Counted from the stretch's first letter, positions 9,648 to 19,704 are shown. The stretch is 47,773 nucleotides of DNA from an uncultured Halomonas sp. (GCF_946887195.1 NZ_CAMPKE010000023.1:1-47773); one strand, 5' to 3'. The notes: generated from the sequence alone by a model not told the origin. Numbers and translations are program-made.

Positions 9648-10523
9648 ATGTCCGACCAGATCCAGCGTTTCCTGTTCGATGACACCAACGTGCGTGGCGA
9701 GATCGTCACCCTCGAGGCCGCTTACGCCGAGGTGCTCGACAAGCAGCCCCATCCACCGGCAGTAGCGCGTCAGCTCGGCGAGCTGCTTGCCGCCGTGGCA
9801 CTGCTGACCGAAACCGTCAAGCTCGATGGCACCTTGAGCATCGAAGTACGCGGGCAGGGTGCGCTTAGCCTATTGATGGCCGAATCCAATCCCGGTGGCG
9901 AACTGCGCGCCATTGCACGGCTCGATGAAGACGCCGCATTGCCCGCCATTGATGCCTCGTTCAAGGCGCTGGTCGGCGACGGCCAGATCGTGATCACCAT
10001 CGATCCACGCGAAGGCAACCGTTATCAGGGCATCGTTGCGCTGGAGGGCGATACCCTCGGCGCTTGCCTGGAGGCCTATTTCGAGCGCTCGGAGCAGCTC
10101 GCCACACGCTTGTGGCTGGCCGCCGACGGGCAGCGTGCCGCCGGACTGCTGCTCCAGCAGTTGCCGGATGACGAGAGCAATCGTGATCCGGATGCCTGGG
10201 ATCGCCTGGTCTCGCTGGCAAGCACGGTATCCAATCCAGAGTTATTACGGCTCGATCAGCGCGAGCTGCTCTATCGCCTTTACCATGAGGAAACTGCGCG
10301 CGTCTTCGACCCCAAGGCGCTGCGCTTTGGCTGCACCTGTTCGCGCGAACGCATCGTCAGTGCCCTGCTCGGCCTGGGCGAGGCGGAACTGCGCAGCATT
10401 CTCGAAGAGCAGCAGGCGCTGGATACCCAGTGCCAGTTCTGCCATACCCGCTACCATTTCAGCGCGGCGGATATCGAAGCGCTGATCGACTCGCCGGATG
10501 GCCCGGCACCAACCTTGCACTGA
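9648..10523 (+). CDS. hslO: Redox-regulated chaperone Hsp33
   Basis: A 291-residue cytosolic holdase activated by oxidation. The C-terminal zinc switch is intact: C229 and C231 (CTC) and C262 and C265 (CQFC), matching the CxC...CxxC pattern whose disulfide formation unfolds the linker and exposes the client site. The N-terminal domain carries the typical [20 protein letters not shown] region. It follows hslR and precedes pckA by a 241-bp gap. Confidence 0.96.
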   Translation: MSDQIQRFLFDDTNVRGEIVTLEAAYAEVLDKQPHPPAVARQLGELLAAVALLTETVKLDGTLSIEVRGQGALSLLMAESNPGGELRAIARLDEDAALPAIDASFKALVGDGQIVITIDPREGNRYQGIVALEGDTLGACLEAYFERSEQLATRLWLAADGQRAAGLLLQQLPDDESNRDPDAWDRLVSLASTVSNPELLRLDQRELLYRLYHEETARVFDPKALRFGCTCSRERIVSALLGLGEAELRSILEEQQALDTQCQFCHTRYHFSAADIEALIDSPDGPAPTLH

Positions 10524-10764
10524 GCCATCGTATCGATCATCGATGTGAATCTTCTCATCGGCAGCGGGGGAGAAAAGGCAGCGTTTTCGCGACAGGCGCT
10601 TTTTGCCATAATGACGGCCCCGCGCGCCGGATTTCGCAAGCGTTCAAGGTCGATCATGGATGCTTGCACAATCCCAACAAGAGGCGAATACGCCCAGTCG
10701 CGGGGAGAGCGCTATATGCCTTTGGCTAACGAGAGAGAAGCGGCCCGCGGGCCCAGGAACTAAA

Positions 10765-12348
10765 ATGACCACGAATCAAGCTGCTCCCCAGGCGGCGACA
10801 ACGCGTCGCGCCGCGAAGAATCATACCAACCTATCGGCCTGCGAGTTGATCGAGCGTGCCTTGGCGCGTGGCGAAGGGCGCCTCGCCGACAATGGCGCGC
10901 TGGTGGTGAATACCGGTGAGCGCACCGGACGCTCGCCGGCGGATCGTTTCATCGTCGATGAGCCTTCCACCGCCGAGTTGATCGACTGGGGCAGTGTCAA
11001 TCGACCCTTCGATGCCGAGCGTTTCGACGCCCTGTGGGAGCGTGTCGAGGACTATCTCGCCGAGAACGACAGCTTTGTCAGCGAACTGCATGTCGGCGCC
11101 GACCCCGAGCATTACCTGCCGATCCGCGTGACCACCGAGACCGCCTGGCACAACCTGTTCGGGCGGACCATGTTCGTGCGCCCGGAAAGCTTCAACCCCA
11201 AGGGCAAGAGCGAGTGGACGATCCTCAACGCGCCGCATTTCGTGTGTGACCCGCAGCGCGATGGCACCCATTCCGATGGCGTGGTGATTCTCAATTTCGC
11301 CCGCCGCCGGGTGTTGATCGCCGGGATGCGCTACGCCGGCGAGATGAAGAAGGCGATGTTTTCGGTGCAGAACTTCCTGTTGCCCGAAAAGGACGTGCTG
11401 CCGATGCATTGCAGCGCCAACGTCGGTGAAGACGGTGAGACCACGCTGTTCTTCGGCCTGTCCGGTACCGGCAAGACCACCCTCTCCGCCGATCCGTCGC
11501 GTTACCTGATCGGTGACGACGAGCACGGCTGGGGCGAGGGCACGGTATTCAACATCGAGGGCGGCTGCTACGCCAAGTGCATCGACCTCTCCGAGAAGAA
11601 CGAGCCGGTGATCTGGAATGCCATTCGCTTTGGTGCCGTGCTCGAAAACGTGGTGCTCGACGACCGTCGCGGCGCGGATTACAGCGACGACAGCCTGACC
11701 CAGAATTCGCGCGCCGCCTACCCGCTCGAGCACATCGACAAGCGCGTCGATGAAAATCGTGCCGGCGAGCCCAGCGCGATCATCTTCCTGACCTGCGACA
11801 TGAGCGGCGTGCTGCCGCCGGTCTCGATACTCTCGAAGGAGGCCGCGGCCTACCATTTCCTGTCGGGCTACACCGCCAAGGTCGGCTCCACCGAGATGGG
11901 TTCCTCCGCTGGGCTGGAAGCGACGTTTTCGACCTGCTTCGGTGCGCCGTTCTTCCCGCGACCGGCGCGCGAATACGCCGATCTGTTGATCAAGCGAATC
12001 GAGGGTTTCGGCTCGCGGGTCTATCTGGTCAACACCGGCTGGACCGGCGGCGCCTACGGCCACGGCGGTAGCCGTTTCAGCATTCCAACCACGCGCGGCA
12101 TCATCGGCGCCATTCAGTCCGGCGCACTCAAGGACGCCGAAACACAACGCATCGATGGGCTCAATCTGGACGTGCCTTTGGCGGTGCCGGGCGTCGACTC
12201 CAGCCTGCTCAGCCCGCGCGACACCTGGGAAGACGCGACCGAGTACGATCGCCAGATGCAGGACCTGGTGGCCAAGTTCGTCGACAACTTCAAGAAGTTC
12301 GCCGGTGTCGACGAGGCGATCGTCAAGGCGGGGCCGTCGTTGAACTGA
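10765..12348 (+). CDS. pckA: Phosphoenolpyruvate carboxykinase (ATP)
   Basis: A 527-residue gluconeogenic enzyme converting oxaloacetate and ATP to PEP, CO2 and ADP in the cytosol. The kinase-type P-loop [14 protein letters not shown] (Lys237) is intact, as are the preceding MHCSANVG and following GDDEHGW motifs that bind metal, and the [10 protein letters not shown] substrate region near the N-terminus. The ATG at 10765 has AGGA seven bases upstream; the frame stays open back to 10660 but without family similarity. The 241-bp leader after hslO contains a possible -10 CATAAT at 10607. Position after hslO matches E. coli. Confidence 0.97.
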   Translation: MTTNQAAPQAATTRRAAKNHTNLSACELIERALARGEGRLADNGALVVNTGERTGRSPADRFIVDEPSTAELIDWGSVNRPFDAERFDALWERVEDYLAENDSFVSELHVGADPEHYLPIRVTTETAWHNLFGRTMFVRPESFNPKGKSEWTILNAPHFVCDPQRDGTHSDGVVILNFARRRVLIAGMRYAGEMKKAMFSVQNFLLPEKDVLPMHCSANVGEDGETTLFFGLSGTGKTTLSADPSRYLIGDDEHGWGEGTVFNIEGGCYAKCIDLSEKNEPVIWNAIRFGAVLENVVLDDRRGADYSDDSLTQNSRAAYPLEHIDKRVDENRAGEPSAIIFLTCDMSGVLPPVSILSKEAAAYHFLSGYTAKVGSTEMGSSAGLEATFSTCFGAPFFPRPAREYADLLIKRIEGFGSRVYLVNTGWTGGAYGHGGSRFSIPTTRGIIGAIQSGALKDAETQRIDGLNLDVPLAVPGVDSSLLSPRDTWEDATEYDRQMQDLVAKFVDNFKKFAGVDEAIVKAGPSLN

Positions 12349-12389
12349 TTGGCGTCAGACGCGAACGCTTTAGCACTTGAGGCGTCCAA

Positions 12390-12424
12390 CGGGGGAGTGC
12401 CAGAGCGGCGCTCCCCCGCTTTGC
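12390..12424 (+). terminator. Rho-independent terminator after pckA
   Basis: CGGGGGAG (12390-12397) pairs perfectly with CTCCCCCG (12411-12418) around a 13-base loop, followed by CTTTG. It sits 40 bp after the pckA stop. Confidence 0.7.
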
Positions 12425-12529
12425 GTGGAGCGCCCAGGCATCCAATGGCACTGCCGATACGTATCACCTGACGAGCTATATAAGACCACGACGCGTGTCG
12501 TGGCGATCGCTGAATACCAGGAGAACTGT

Positions 12530-13027
12530 ATGCAACGACGTCATTTTCTGGGCCTGCTGGGCGTTGGTGGCCTGGCTGGCTTATTGCCCGGTGTCGCCGC
12601 GGCACGACCCAAGCTGGAGCTCACCGCCGCGCCGGGTATCGAGCCCTTGGAGTTGAGCGAGGAGCAATGGCGCGAGCGCCTGACGGATGAGCAGTTTCAT
12701 ATCTTGCGCGAAGCCGGCACCGAGCGTTCGGGCAGTAGCCCGCTGAATGCCGAAAAGCGCAAGGGCGAATACCGCTGCGCCGGCTGCGATCTGCCGCTGT
12801 TCACCAGCGAAACGAAGTACGAATCCGGCACCGGTTGGCCGAGTTTTTACGACCATATCGAAGGGCACCTGCTCACCGAGCTCGACTTCGTGCTGCTCTT
12901 TCCGCGTACCGAATACCACTGTGCGCGCTGTGGCGGGCATCAAGGGCATATCTTCGAGGATGGCCCCGAGCCTACCGGATTGCGCTGGTGCAATAACGGC
13001 CTGGCGCTGACCTTCGTACCTGCCTGA
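12530..13027 (+). CDS. msrB: Exported methionine-R-sulfoxide reductase MsrB with Tat-type signal
   Basis: A 165-residue protein. It begins MQRRHFLGLLGVGGLAGLL, a twin-arginine (R3-R4) signal followed by a hydrophobic stretch and an AAARP end. The MsrB domain reduces the R-epimer of methionine sulfoxide. Zinc cysteines are present as YRCAGC and YHCARC, the GTGWPSF motif is intact, and the catalytic cysteine is C154 in RWCNNGLAL; most MsrB proteins read RYCINSASL there, so the residues after the Cys differ. The start at 12530 follows CCAGGAG. Export suggests repair of periplasmic proteins. It converges on a LysR gene four bases away. Confidence 0.9.
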   Translation: MQRRHFLGLLGVGGLAGLLPGVAAARPKLELTAAPGIEPLELSEEQWRERLTDEQFHILREAGTERSGSSPLNAEKRKGEYRCAGCDLPLFTSETKYESGTGWPSFYDHIEGHLLTELDFVLLFPRTEYHCARCGGHQGHIFEDGPEPTGLRWCNNGLALTFVPA

Positions 13028-13031
13028 GCCA

Positions 13032-13898
13032 TCACGCACGAAAGCCTTCGATGATATGACTGGCCAGGCAGTCGATGACTGGCGACTGCGCCTGCGGCGC
13101 ACGCAGCAGCACGATCGATGAGTCGGGCAGCGGCGGGAAACCATCGGCCTCGTCGAGGACGCGCATACCCGGCACGACCAGGCTCTTCATCCAGGCTGAG
13201 ACGGCGAGCCCTGCGCCGACCACGGCTTGCAGCGTCGCCAGGCTCGGGCTGCTATAGGCGACACGGTATTGCCGCCCGGCACGCGCCAGGGCATTACAGG
13301 CATGCCGGCGGCAAAAGCAGGGCTCATCGAAAAGCGCCAGCGGTATGGGGGTTTGCTGGTGCGGTGTGTGACTGTCGGCAACCACCCATACCGTGGTGTC
13401 CTGGCGCAGGATCTCGCCGATCTCGTGGCCGACCTCACGCGTCACGATACTCAGATCCAGGCTACCGTCCTGGCGCGACAGCAACTGCGCCGACGGCTCG
13501 CAGTGCACCTCCACGTCGATCAATGGCCAGGCCTGCGAGAACGATTGCATGATGCCCGGCAGGAAGCGCATCACGTAATCATCGGGTACGCCGAGCCTGA
13601 CTCTTCCCACCATATCCGGCTGACGCAGCACGTTGAGCGCTTCGCCATGCAACTCGAGAATGCGCCTTGCATAGCTGAGTAGCGTATTGCCCTCACTGGT
13701 CAGGTGCATCTGGCGCCCGCTGCGTTCGAACAGCGGGCGCTGGATCACGTCCTCCTCGAGCCGCTTGATCTGCATGCTGACCGCCGATTGGGTGCGGTTG
13801 ATGGCCTGCGCAGCACGCGTGAAACCGCCGTGGTCGGCGATGGCGACGAAGGTGCGTAGCAGTTCGTGATCGATAGTCTGGAACATCGCGGTTTCCAT
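13032..13898 (-). CDS. LysR family transcriptional regulator
   Basis: A 288-residue regulator. The N-terminal winged helix-turn-helix spans about residues 10-68 (ELLRTFVAIADHGGFTRAAQ, then SAVSMQIKRLEE), followed by a periplasmic-binding-protein-like effector domain. The start could instead be the ATG at 13886 (MFQTIDHELL), which matches many relatives and has GGAAA upstream. It is divergent from a DUF1127 gene 105 bp away, an arrangement frequently seen in proteobacteria, so DUF1127 is a plausible target. The ligand is unknown. Confidence 0.9.
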   Translation of the reverse strand: METAMFQTIDHELLRTFVAIADHGGFTRAAQAINRTQSAVSMQIKRLEEDVIQRPLFERSGRQMHLTSEGNTLLSYARRILELHGEALNVLRQPDMVGRVRLGVPDDYVMRFLPGIMQSFSQAWPLIDVEVHCEPSAQLLSRQDGSLDLSIVTREVGHEIGEILRQDTTVWVVADSHTPHQQTPIPLALFDEPCFCRRHACNALARAGRQYRVAYSSPSLATLQAVVGAGLAVSAWMKSLVVPGMRVLDEADGFPPLPDSSIVLLRAPQAQSPVIDCLASHIIEGFRA

Positions 13899-13912
13899 CA
13901 GGCCTGTTGATG

Positions 13913-13932
13913 CGAATGATCAAAAACATTCG
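13913..13932. promoter_or_regulatory. Inverted repeat between LysR gene and DUF1127 gene
   Basis: CGAATG (13913-13918) and CATTCG (13927-13932) form a perfect six-base inverted repeat with an eight-base spacer, 14 bp upstream of the LysR start. Position and symmetry suit a LysR operator controlling both genes. Confidence 0.4.
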
Positions 13933-14003
13933 TTGGATTGATTCTAGCTCGAAGCCGACACTTCCTCCACTGAACGTAAGTTGAACCAGCCGAGGAAGCG
14001 ATC

Positions 14004-14294
14004 ATGTCGTTATTCAATGCATCATCGAACGGTCTCTCGAAAGCCTCTCTGAATGCCTTGACGAGTGCGGGGGCGCATGACGTCGGAGCCGATACTTGCG
14101 GCGCCGATGTGCAGCGCAAGGGCAGGGTGCGGCGTGGCTGGCTGCGGTTACGGCGCTGGCTGCAGTTGCGCCATGAGCGCCGGCAGCTGTGGCGGCTCAG
14201 CGATGCGATGCTCAAGGACATCGGCCTGTCGCGTGCCGATGTCGAACGCGAAGCGAGTCGCCCATTCTGGGACGATGCCAACTGGCGTCGCTGA
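14004..14294 (+). CDS. DUF1127 (YjiS-like) small protein
   Basis: A 96-residue basic protein. The C-terminal half is a clear DUF1127 domain: WLQLRHERRQLWRLSDAMLK then DIGLSRADVEREASRPFWDD. The N-terminal 38 residues are unrelated and serine/alanine-rich. GAGGAAG precedes the ATG. DUF1127 proteins are small arginine-rich proteins; some have been implicated in RNA binding and phosphate or carbon metabolism, but the role here is unknown. A hairpin terminator follows. Confidence 0.85.
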   Translation: MSLFNASSNGLSKASLNALTSAGAHDVGADTCGADVQRKGRVRRGWLRLRRWLQLRHERRQLWRLSDAMLKDIGLSRADVEREASRPFWDDANWRR

Positions 14295-14303
14295 GTGAAC
14301 CCT

Positions 14304-14331
14304 GCCCGCCGCTGCGCCCACGGCGGGCTTT
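14304..14331 (+). terminator. Rho-independent terminator after the DUF1127 gene
   Basis: GCCCGCCG (14304-14311) pairs perfectly with CGGCGGGC (14321-14328), followed by TTTAT. It lies 10 bp past the stop codon. Confidence 0.75.
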
Positions 14332-14377
14332 ATGATACCTTGTCGCGAACTTTTGTCGTTCGATCGCCAAGGATTCC

Positions 14378-16735
14378 ATGAACGCACAGACTCAGATTAC
14401 CCAACGCCTCGCCGAAGAACTCGCCATTCGCCCCAACCAGGTTGCAGCGGCCGTGGAACTGCTCGATGGCGGCGCCACCGTGCCCTTCATCTCGCGCTAT
14501 CGCAAGGAAGCCACCGGCGGTCTCGACGATAGCCAATTGCGCACGCTGGAAGAACGGCTGCGCTATCTGCGCGAGCTGGAAGAGCGCCGCGAAGCGGTAC
14601 TCGCCAGTATCGATGAGCAGGGCAAACTCAGCGACGCGCTGGCTGCGCAGATTCGCGAGGCCGATACCAAGCAGCGCCTGGAAGATCTGTATCTGCCCTA
14701 CAAGAAGAAGCGGCGCACCAAGGCGCAGATCGCTCGCGAGGCCGGGCTCGAGCCGCTCGGCGATGCGCTGCTGGCCGACCCGACACTGGACCCGCAGGCC
14801 ACCGCGGCCGGCTACGTCGATGCCGACAAGGGCATCGAGGATGCCAAGGCAGCACTCGATGGCGCCAAGCAGATTCTCATGGAGCGCTTCGCCGAGGATG
14901 CCGAGCTGGTTGGTCGCCTGCGCTCGCGCTTGTGGGACGAAGGGCAGCTCAGCGCGCGGGTGATCGATGGCAAGCAACAGGAGGGCGCCAAGTTCTCCGA
15001 CTACTTCGAGCACGACGAGCGATTGGCCAAGGTGCCATCGCACCGGGCGCTGGCGATGTTCCGTGGCCGCAACGAGGGCGTGCTGGGGCTGGCGATCAAG
15101 CTACCTAACGAGGACGACGCGCCGGTTCATCCTGCCGAAGTCGCGATTGCCCGGCATTTTGCCATCGATCTTTCCAGCGATGGCGACAACCGCGCCGCGG
15201 ATCGCTGGCTGCGCGAAGTGGTGCGCTGGACCTGGCGAGTCAAGCTATACACGCATCTCGAGACCGAACTGATGGGGCAGTTGCGCGAGCGTGCCGAGGA
15301 TGAGGCCATCGGCGTGTTCGCCGCCAATCTCAACGATCTACTGCTGGCCGCGCCCGCCGGCCCCAAGGCCACGCTGGCGCTGGACCCCGGCCTGCGCACT
15401 GGCTGCAAGGTCGCGGTGGTCGACGCCACCGGGCAGTTTCTCGATCACGCCGTCATCTATCCGCACGCGCCGCAAAAACGCTGGGATGAAGCGCTGGCAA
15501 CGCTGGCCCAACTGGTCGAGAAGCACGACGTAACGCTGATCGCCATCGGCAACGGCACGGCCAGCCGCGAGAGCGACAAGCTGGCCGGCGAGCTGGTCAA
15601 ACGGATGGCCCCGCGCAAGCTCGCCAAGGTCATGGTCAGCGAGGCCGGTGCCTCGGTCTATTCGGCATCGGAGCTTGCCGCCAGGGAGTTCCCCGATCTC
15701 GACGTGACCATTCGCGGCGCGGTATCCATCGCCCGGCGCCTGCAGGATCCGCTGGCCGAGCTAGTCAAGATCGAGCCGAAATCGATCGGCGTCGGCCAGT
15801 ACCAGCACGACGTTTCGCAATTGCAGCTCTCGCGCAGCCTGGAGGCGGTGATCGAGGATTGCGTCAACGCCGTGGGGGTGGATCTCAACATGGCATCCAG
15901 CGCACTGTTAGCGCGGGTATCGGGGCTCAACCCGGCCCTGGCCGAGAACATCGTCATGCGCCGCAACGCCGAAGGGCCATTTCGCAATCGTCGCCAGTTA
16001 CTCGACGTTGCCCGGCTCGGCCCGCGCACCTTCGAGCAGTGCGCCGGCTTTCTGCGCATCATGAACGGCGACAATCCGCTGGACGGTAGCGCGGTGCATC
16101 CCGAGGCATATCCCGTGGTGGCGCGTATCGCCGAGCGGGGCGGCCGGGAGCTCGCCAGCCTGATCGGCGATGGTGCCTTCCTCAAGACCCTGAAGCCCGC
16201 CGATTATGTCGACGACACCTTCGGCGTGCCGACCGTGAGCGATATCCTCAAGGAGCTAGACAAGCCGGGACGCGACCCGCGCCCGGAGTTTCGCGCCGCC
16301 GAGTTTCGCGAGGGCGTCGAGAAGATCGGCGATCTGGAGCCCGGCATGATTCTCGAAGGCACGGTGACCAACGTCACCCACTTCGGCGCCTTCGTCGATG
16401 TCGGCGTACACCAGGACGGCCTGGTGCATATCTCGGCGCTCTCCGACAAGTTCGTCGAGGATCCGCGCCAAGTGGTCAAGGCCGGCGACATCGTCAAGGT
16501 CAAGGTCATGGAGGTCGATATTCCACGCAAGCGGATCGGCATGTCGATGCGCCTCGCCGACGAGCCCGGCGAATCGACCGCCGGCAAAGCGGGTAACGGC
16601 ACCCGGCGCGATAAGCCACGGCGGCATGACGGTAGCAAGGGAGGGCGCGGCACCAACGAGCGTGGCGCGCAACCGCAAGGCGGCCAGATGGGGGCGCTGG
16701 GCGAGGCGCTATTGAAGGCTCGCAATAAAAGCTAA
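14378..16735 (+). CDS. tex: Tex family RNA-binding transcriptional accessory protein
   Basis: A 785-residue cytosolic nucleic-acid-binding protein. It shows the Tex N-terminal helical region ([24 protein letters not shown] segment), a YqgF-like RNase H fold with [17 protein letters not shown], a helix-hairpin-helix region ([20 protein letters not shown]) and a C-terminal S1 domain (about residues 650-720, [20 protein letters not shown]). The tail after S1 is basic and low-complexity. Length fits the family (about 770-790). Tex is linked to transcription and toxin gene expression in several bacteria, but its precise mechanism is unsettled. Confidence 0.95.
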   Translation: MNAQTQITQRLAEELAIRPNQVAAAVELLDGGATVPFISRYRKEATGGLDDSQLRTLEERLRYLRELEERREAVLASIDEQGKLSDALAAQIREADTKQRLEDLYLPYKKKRRTKAQIAREAGLEPLGDALLADPTLDPQATAAGYVDADKGIEDAKAALDGAKQILMERFAEDAELVGRLRSRLWDEGQLSARVIDGKQQEGAKFSDYFEHDERLAKVPSHRALAMFRGRNEGVLGLAIKLPNEDDAPVHPAEVAIARHFAIDLSSDGDNRAADRWLREVVRWTWRVKLYTHLETELMGQLRERAEDEAIGVFAANLNDLLLAAPAGPKATLALDPGLRTGCKVAVVDATGQFLDHAVIYPHAPQKRWDEALATLAQLVEKHDVTLIAIGNGTASRESDKLAGELVKRMAPRKLAKVMVSEAGASVYSASELAAREFPDLDVTIRGAVSIARRLQDPLAELVKIEPKSIGVGQYQHDVSQLQLSRSLEAVIEDCVNAVGVDLNMASSALLARVSGLNPALAENIVMRRNAEGPFRNRRQLLDVARLGPRTFEQCAGFLRIMNGDNPLDGSAVHPEAYPVVARIAERGGRELASLIGDGAFLKTLKPADYVDDTFGVPTVSDILKELDKPGRDPRPEFRAAEFREGVEKIGDLEPGMILEGTVTNVTHFGAFVDVGVHQDGLVHISALSDKFVEDPRQVVKAGDIVKVKVMEVDIPRKRIGMSMRLADEPGESTAGKAGNGTRRDKPRRHDGSKGGRGTNERGAQPQGGQMGALGEALLKARNKS

Positions 16736-16754
16736 GGGCGGGATGCCGTTAGTC

Positions 16755-16782
16755 TTGAAAGGATCGTGTCTGCCACCATAAT
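16755..16782 (+). promoter_or_regulatory. Sigma-70-like promoter for gshA
   Basis: TTGAAA (16755-16760) and CATAAT (16777-16782) are separated by 16 bases, about 60 bp before the gshA start and in the gap after tex. Near-consensus at both boxes. Confidence 0.5.
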
Positions 16783-16843
16783 CTGATGATCAACGACCGC
16801 CGTGCCGCGCGCGGCGAACCGCCTTCACTAAGGGGTGTCCATC

Positions 16844-18448
16844 TTGTCCGAGCAACTTGCCAATACCATCGCGCGGCTCAAGAGCCCGGCCCGTCAGGGC
16901 TTGATGGGCCGCTTGCGTCGCGGCATCGAAAAGGAAGGTCTGCGCGTCGATGGTCAGGGCAATATCGTCCAAACGCCGCATCCGCAGGCGCTGGGCTCCA
17001 AATTGACGCACCCGCACATCACTACCGATTACTCCGAAGCGCTACTCGAATACATCACGCCGGTGTATTGTCGCCCTGAGGATGCACTGGGTTTTCTCGG
17101 CGATCTGCATCGTTTCAGCTATCGGCATCTCGCTGACGAATTCATCTGGCCGGCGAGTATGCCCAGCCGCCTGGATGGCAACGACAGCGTGCCGATCGCC
17201 GATTACGGTGGCTCGAACATCGGCACCATGAAGCACGTTTACCGCAAGGGGCTGGATGTGCGCTACGGGCGCATCATGCAGTCGATCGCGGGTATCCATT
17301 ACAACGTCTCGCTGCCCGAGAATTTCTGGCCGCTACTGCATGAACTGGAGAATGGTGGCGATGGCAAGAGCCTCGATGGCTTCCGCTCGGCGCGCTATTT
17401 CGATCTGATTCGTAACTTTCGTCGCAATAGCTGGCTGCTGCTGTATCTGTTCGGGGCATCGCCGGCGCTGGATCGCAGCTTTCTCTCCGGCGCATCGCCG
17501 GGCAAGCTGCGTGCCCATGCTCGCGATACGCTGGTTTCGCCGTATGCCACCAGCCTGCGCATGTCCGACCTGGGCTATCAGAACAAGGTCCAGGCGCAAC
17601 TCAAGATCTGCTTCAATTCGCTATCCAATTACGTCGGCACGCTACGCCATGCGATCAGCACGCCCTGGCCGAACTACGAGAGCCTGGGGGTCAACGTCGA
17701 TGGCGATTGGCGCCAACTCAACGCCAATATCCTGCAGATCGAGAACGAGTATTACAGCGATATTCGGCCCAAGCGCGTGGCGCGCCACGACGAAACGCCG
17801 AGCCAGGCATTGGAGGCGCGCGGGGTGGAGTACATCGAGGTGCGCTGTCTCGACCTGAATCCCTTCATGGCGTTGGGCATCGACGAGACGCAGATGCGTT
17901 TTCTCGATACCTTCCTGCTGTGGTGCCTGCTCTCCGATAGCCCATGGATCCCTGATGACGAGTGCGATCGCCTCGATGACAACCGCCGCGCGGTCGTCGA
18001 GTTCGGGCGCGACCCGGCCCTTGGCCTCGCCGTGGATGGGCGTGAGCGCCGGCTCGCCGAGCGTGCGGGTGAGATCTTCGCCGAACTGCGCGAGGTCGCG
18101 GCGCTGCTCGATATCGGGGAAGGCACCGATGCACACGTCACGGCGATCGATGCGCTAGCGCCGCGCCTGGACGATTCAGGCCAGACCCCCTCAGGGCGTC
18201 TGCTGTCGGCGCTGGAAGAGAGCGGTAGCGAGTTCGTAGACTATGTAATGGAACTGGCGCGAGGCCAGGCCACGCAGTTTCGCAGCGAGCCGGTGGATCG
18301 TGCCCGCGACGCGCTGTTCAGCCAGCTCAGCGAGACCTCGCATCAGCAGCAGCGCGATATCGAAGCCGGTGACATCGACGGCTTCGGTGAATTTCTCGAT
18401 GCGTATTTCGCACGAGCGCGCGAACCCAGAGCCGCGCAAGCGGTCTGA
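16844..18448 (+). CDS. gshA: Glutamate-cysteine ligase GshA
   Basis: A 534-residue enzyme that joins glutamate and cysteine with ATP in the first step of glutathione synthesis. The E. coli-type family is recognised from GLMGRLRRGIEKEGLRV, LGSKLTHPHITTDYSEALLE and ADYGGSNIGTMKHVYRKGL. No ATG fits the start. A GTG at 16835 overlaps the AAGGGG ribosome site (16830-16835), whereas the TTG at 16844 lies eight bases after it, so I chose TTG; E. coli gshA also uses TTG. A sigma-70-like promoter precedes it and a strong terminator follows. Confidence 0.94.
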   Translation: MSEQLANTIARLKSPARQGLMGRLRRGIEKEGLRVDGQGNIVQTPHPQALGSKLTHPHITTDYSEALLEYITPVYCRPEDALGFLGDLHRFSYRHLADEFIWPASMPSRLDGNDSVPIADYGGSNIGTMKHVYRKGLDVRYGRIMQSIAGIHYNVSLPENFWPLLHELENGGDGKSLDGFRSARYFDLIRNFRRNSWLLLYLFGASPALDRSFLSGASPGKLRAHARDTLVSPYATSLRMSDLGYQNKVQAQLKICFNSLSNYVGTLRHAISTPWPNYESLGVNVDGDWRQLNANILQIENEYYSDIRPKRVARHDETPSQALEARGVEYIEVRCLDLNPFMALGIDETQMRFLDTFLLWCLLSDSPWIPDDECDRLDDNRRAVVEFGRDPALGLAVDGRERRLAERAGEIFAELREVAALLDIGEGTDAHVTAIDALAPRLDDSGQTPSGRLLSALEESGSEFVDYVMELARGQATQFRSEPVDRARDALFSQLSETSHQQQRDIEAGDIDGFGEFLDAYFARAREPRAAQAV

Positions 18449-18464
18449 TCGTTTCGATATCCAG

Positions 18465-18494
18465 ACGGCCCACCCAGTGGGCCGTATCTTTTTT
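18465..18494 (+). terminator. Rho-independent terminator after gshA
   Basis: ACGGCCCA (18465-18472) pairs perfectly with TGGGCCGT (18478-18485) across a five-base loop, followed by ATCTTTTTT. It ends 16 bp before the dsbB start. Confidence 0.9.
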
Positions 18495-18510
18495 CACGGA
18501 GAAACAACCG

Positions 18511-19032
18511 ATGTGGTCCATCCTGTCTCGGGCGAGCGTTCGCCAATGGAGTCTGGCCGGCTTGGCGTTCTGTGTCCTGATGATGGGCGTGGCATTGGCG
18601 CTGCAGTACGTTGCCGGGCTCGAACCCTGCCCGCTGTGCATCTTCCAGCGCGTGGCGGTGCTCGCCGCCGCCGCGATATTCCTGATAGCGGCGATTCACA
18701 ATCCGCGCGGCCATGGGGGCGTCGCTTATGGCGTACTGGGGCTGGCCGCCGTGGGTGGCGGTATCGCCGTGGCGGGGCGGCACGTATGGCTGCAATCGCT
18801 GCCGGCGGATCAGGTGCCGAGCTGCGGCCCTGGGCTCGATTACATGATGGAAGTGCTGCCGATGTGGGATGTGTTGTCCCGCGTGCTGTCGGGCTCCGGT
18901 GAATGCGCCGAGGTCAAGGGCGCCTGGCTCGGCATCACGCTGCCGCAATGGACACTGGTCGGTTTTATCGTTCTCGCGATCGTTCCCATCCTGTTGATTC
19001 TGCGTGGCGTGCGCGGCCGTGCCCGGTATTGA
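18511..19032 (+). CDS. dsbB: Disulfide bond formation protein DsbB
   Basis: A 173-residue inner-membrane protein with four transmembrane helices that reoxidises periplasmic DsbA and passes electrons to quinone. Both cysteine pairs are present: C40-C43 in EPCPLC, and C105 and C132 in the second periplasmic loop, close to E. coli C41/C44 and C104/C130. The arginine after the first pair (CIFQR) that interacts with quinone is kept. It is preceded by the gshA terminator and probably has its own promoter. dsbA is not in this window. Confidence 0.95.
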   Translation: MWSILSRASVRQWSLAGLAFCVLMMGVALALQYVAGLEPCPLCIFQRVAVLAAAAIFLIAAIHNPRGHGGVAYGVLGLAAVGGGIAVAGRHVWLQSLPADQVPSCGPGLDYMMEVLPMWDVLSRVLSGSGECAEVKGAWLGITLPQWTLVGFIVLAIVPILLILRGVRGRARY

Positions 19033-19129
19033 AGCAATATTTTATACGCTACGGGATTGACACTCGCAGCGCTTGGAGTGACGCTGAGTGTCCGCTGGAA
19101 AAGGTGCACCAAGGGAGGCTCGCGGCCAC

Positions 19130-19642
19130 ATGCTGGAAGAGTGCAAGACTGCTCAGGAGCGCTGGGGTGGCGTTCACCGATTGATCGACCGCTGGTTCGA
19201 TGAGCGTCGCGAGATGCTGGTCGCCTTCATGGAGTTGCAGGAAGCTTGCGACGCCGACCCTGAAGTCGTGACCAAGGAGCGCATCGATCGTTTCAGCGAG
19301 CTACTGATGGACTACATCAGCGCCGGCCATTTCGAGATCTACCCGCAGCTACGCGAAGAAGCCTCGGCCTTTGACGATAGCGAGGCGCTGGCCGTGGCCG
19401 ATAAGCTACTCGAGCGCCTGGAAATGTCCACTCAGATGGTGCTCGATTTCGATAACGACTTCTCGACACCCACGCGCTGCCAGCATTATGTATTCCGCCT
19501 GCCGGCCTGGCTCGAGCGCCTGAGCAAGGCATTGACCGAACGCTTCGCACTCGAAGATCAGTTGATTGGTCGGCTGCACGCCGCTCACTCGCCGCCTCCC
19601 GCTGCTCAGGCCGCTCCGCATACGGCGGCGGACAGAAGTTAG
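19130..19642 (+). CDS. rsd: Rsd/AlgQ family anti-sigma-70 regulator
   Basis: A 170-residue helical cytosolic protein. The start MLEECKTAQERWGGVHRLID is nearly that of Pseudomonas AlgQ and E. coli Rsd, and supports the ATG at 19130, with AAGGGAGG 11 bases upstream; the frame is open to a GTG at 19088. Rsd/AlgQ binds region 4 of the housekeeping sigma factor and favours alternative sigma factors; AlgQ also affects alginate and siderophore genes in Pseudomonas. The C-terminal 20 residues are Ala/Pro-rich and not conserved. Confidence 0.9.
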   Translation: MLEECKTAQERWGGVHRLIDRWFDERREMLVAFMELQEACDADPEVVTKERIDRFSELLMDYISAGHFEIYPQLREEASAFDDSEALAVADKLLERLEMSTQMVLDFDNDFSTPTRCQHYVFRLPAWLERLSKALTERFALEDQLIGRLHAAHSPPPAAQAAPHTAADRS

Positions 19643-19677
19643 GATAGAAATCTGTAGTCACTAGTTCATGCGAAGAC

Positions 19678-19704
19678 CCCCGTGGCAATCGTCACGGGGT
19701 GTTT
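19678..19704 (+). terminator. Rho-independent terminator after rsd
   Basis: CCCCGTG (19678-19684) pairs with CACGGGG (19693-19699) over an eight-base loop, followed by TGTTTT. It overlaps the last codons of the convergent RND pump gene. Confidence 0.75.

Noticed and set aside
10831..12147. 438-aa minus-strand open frame across pckA
   Set aside because: Antisense shadow; pckA is complete with its P-loop on the plus strand.
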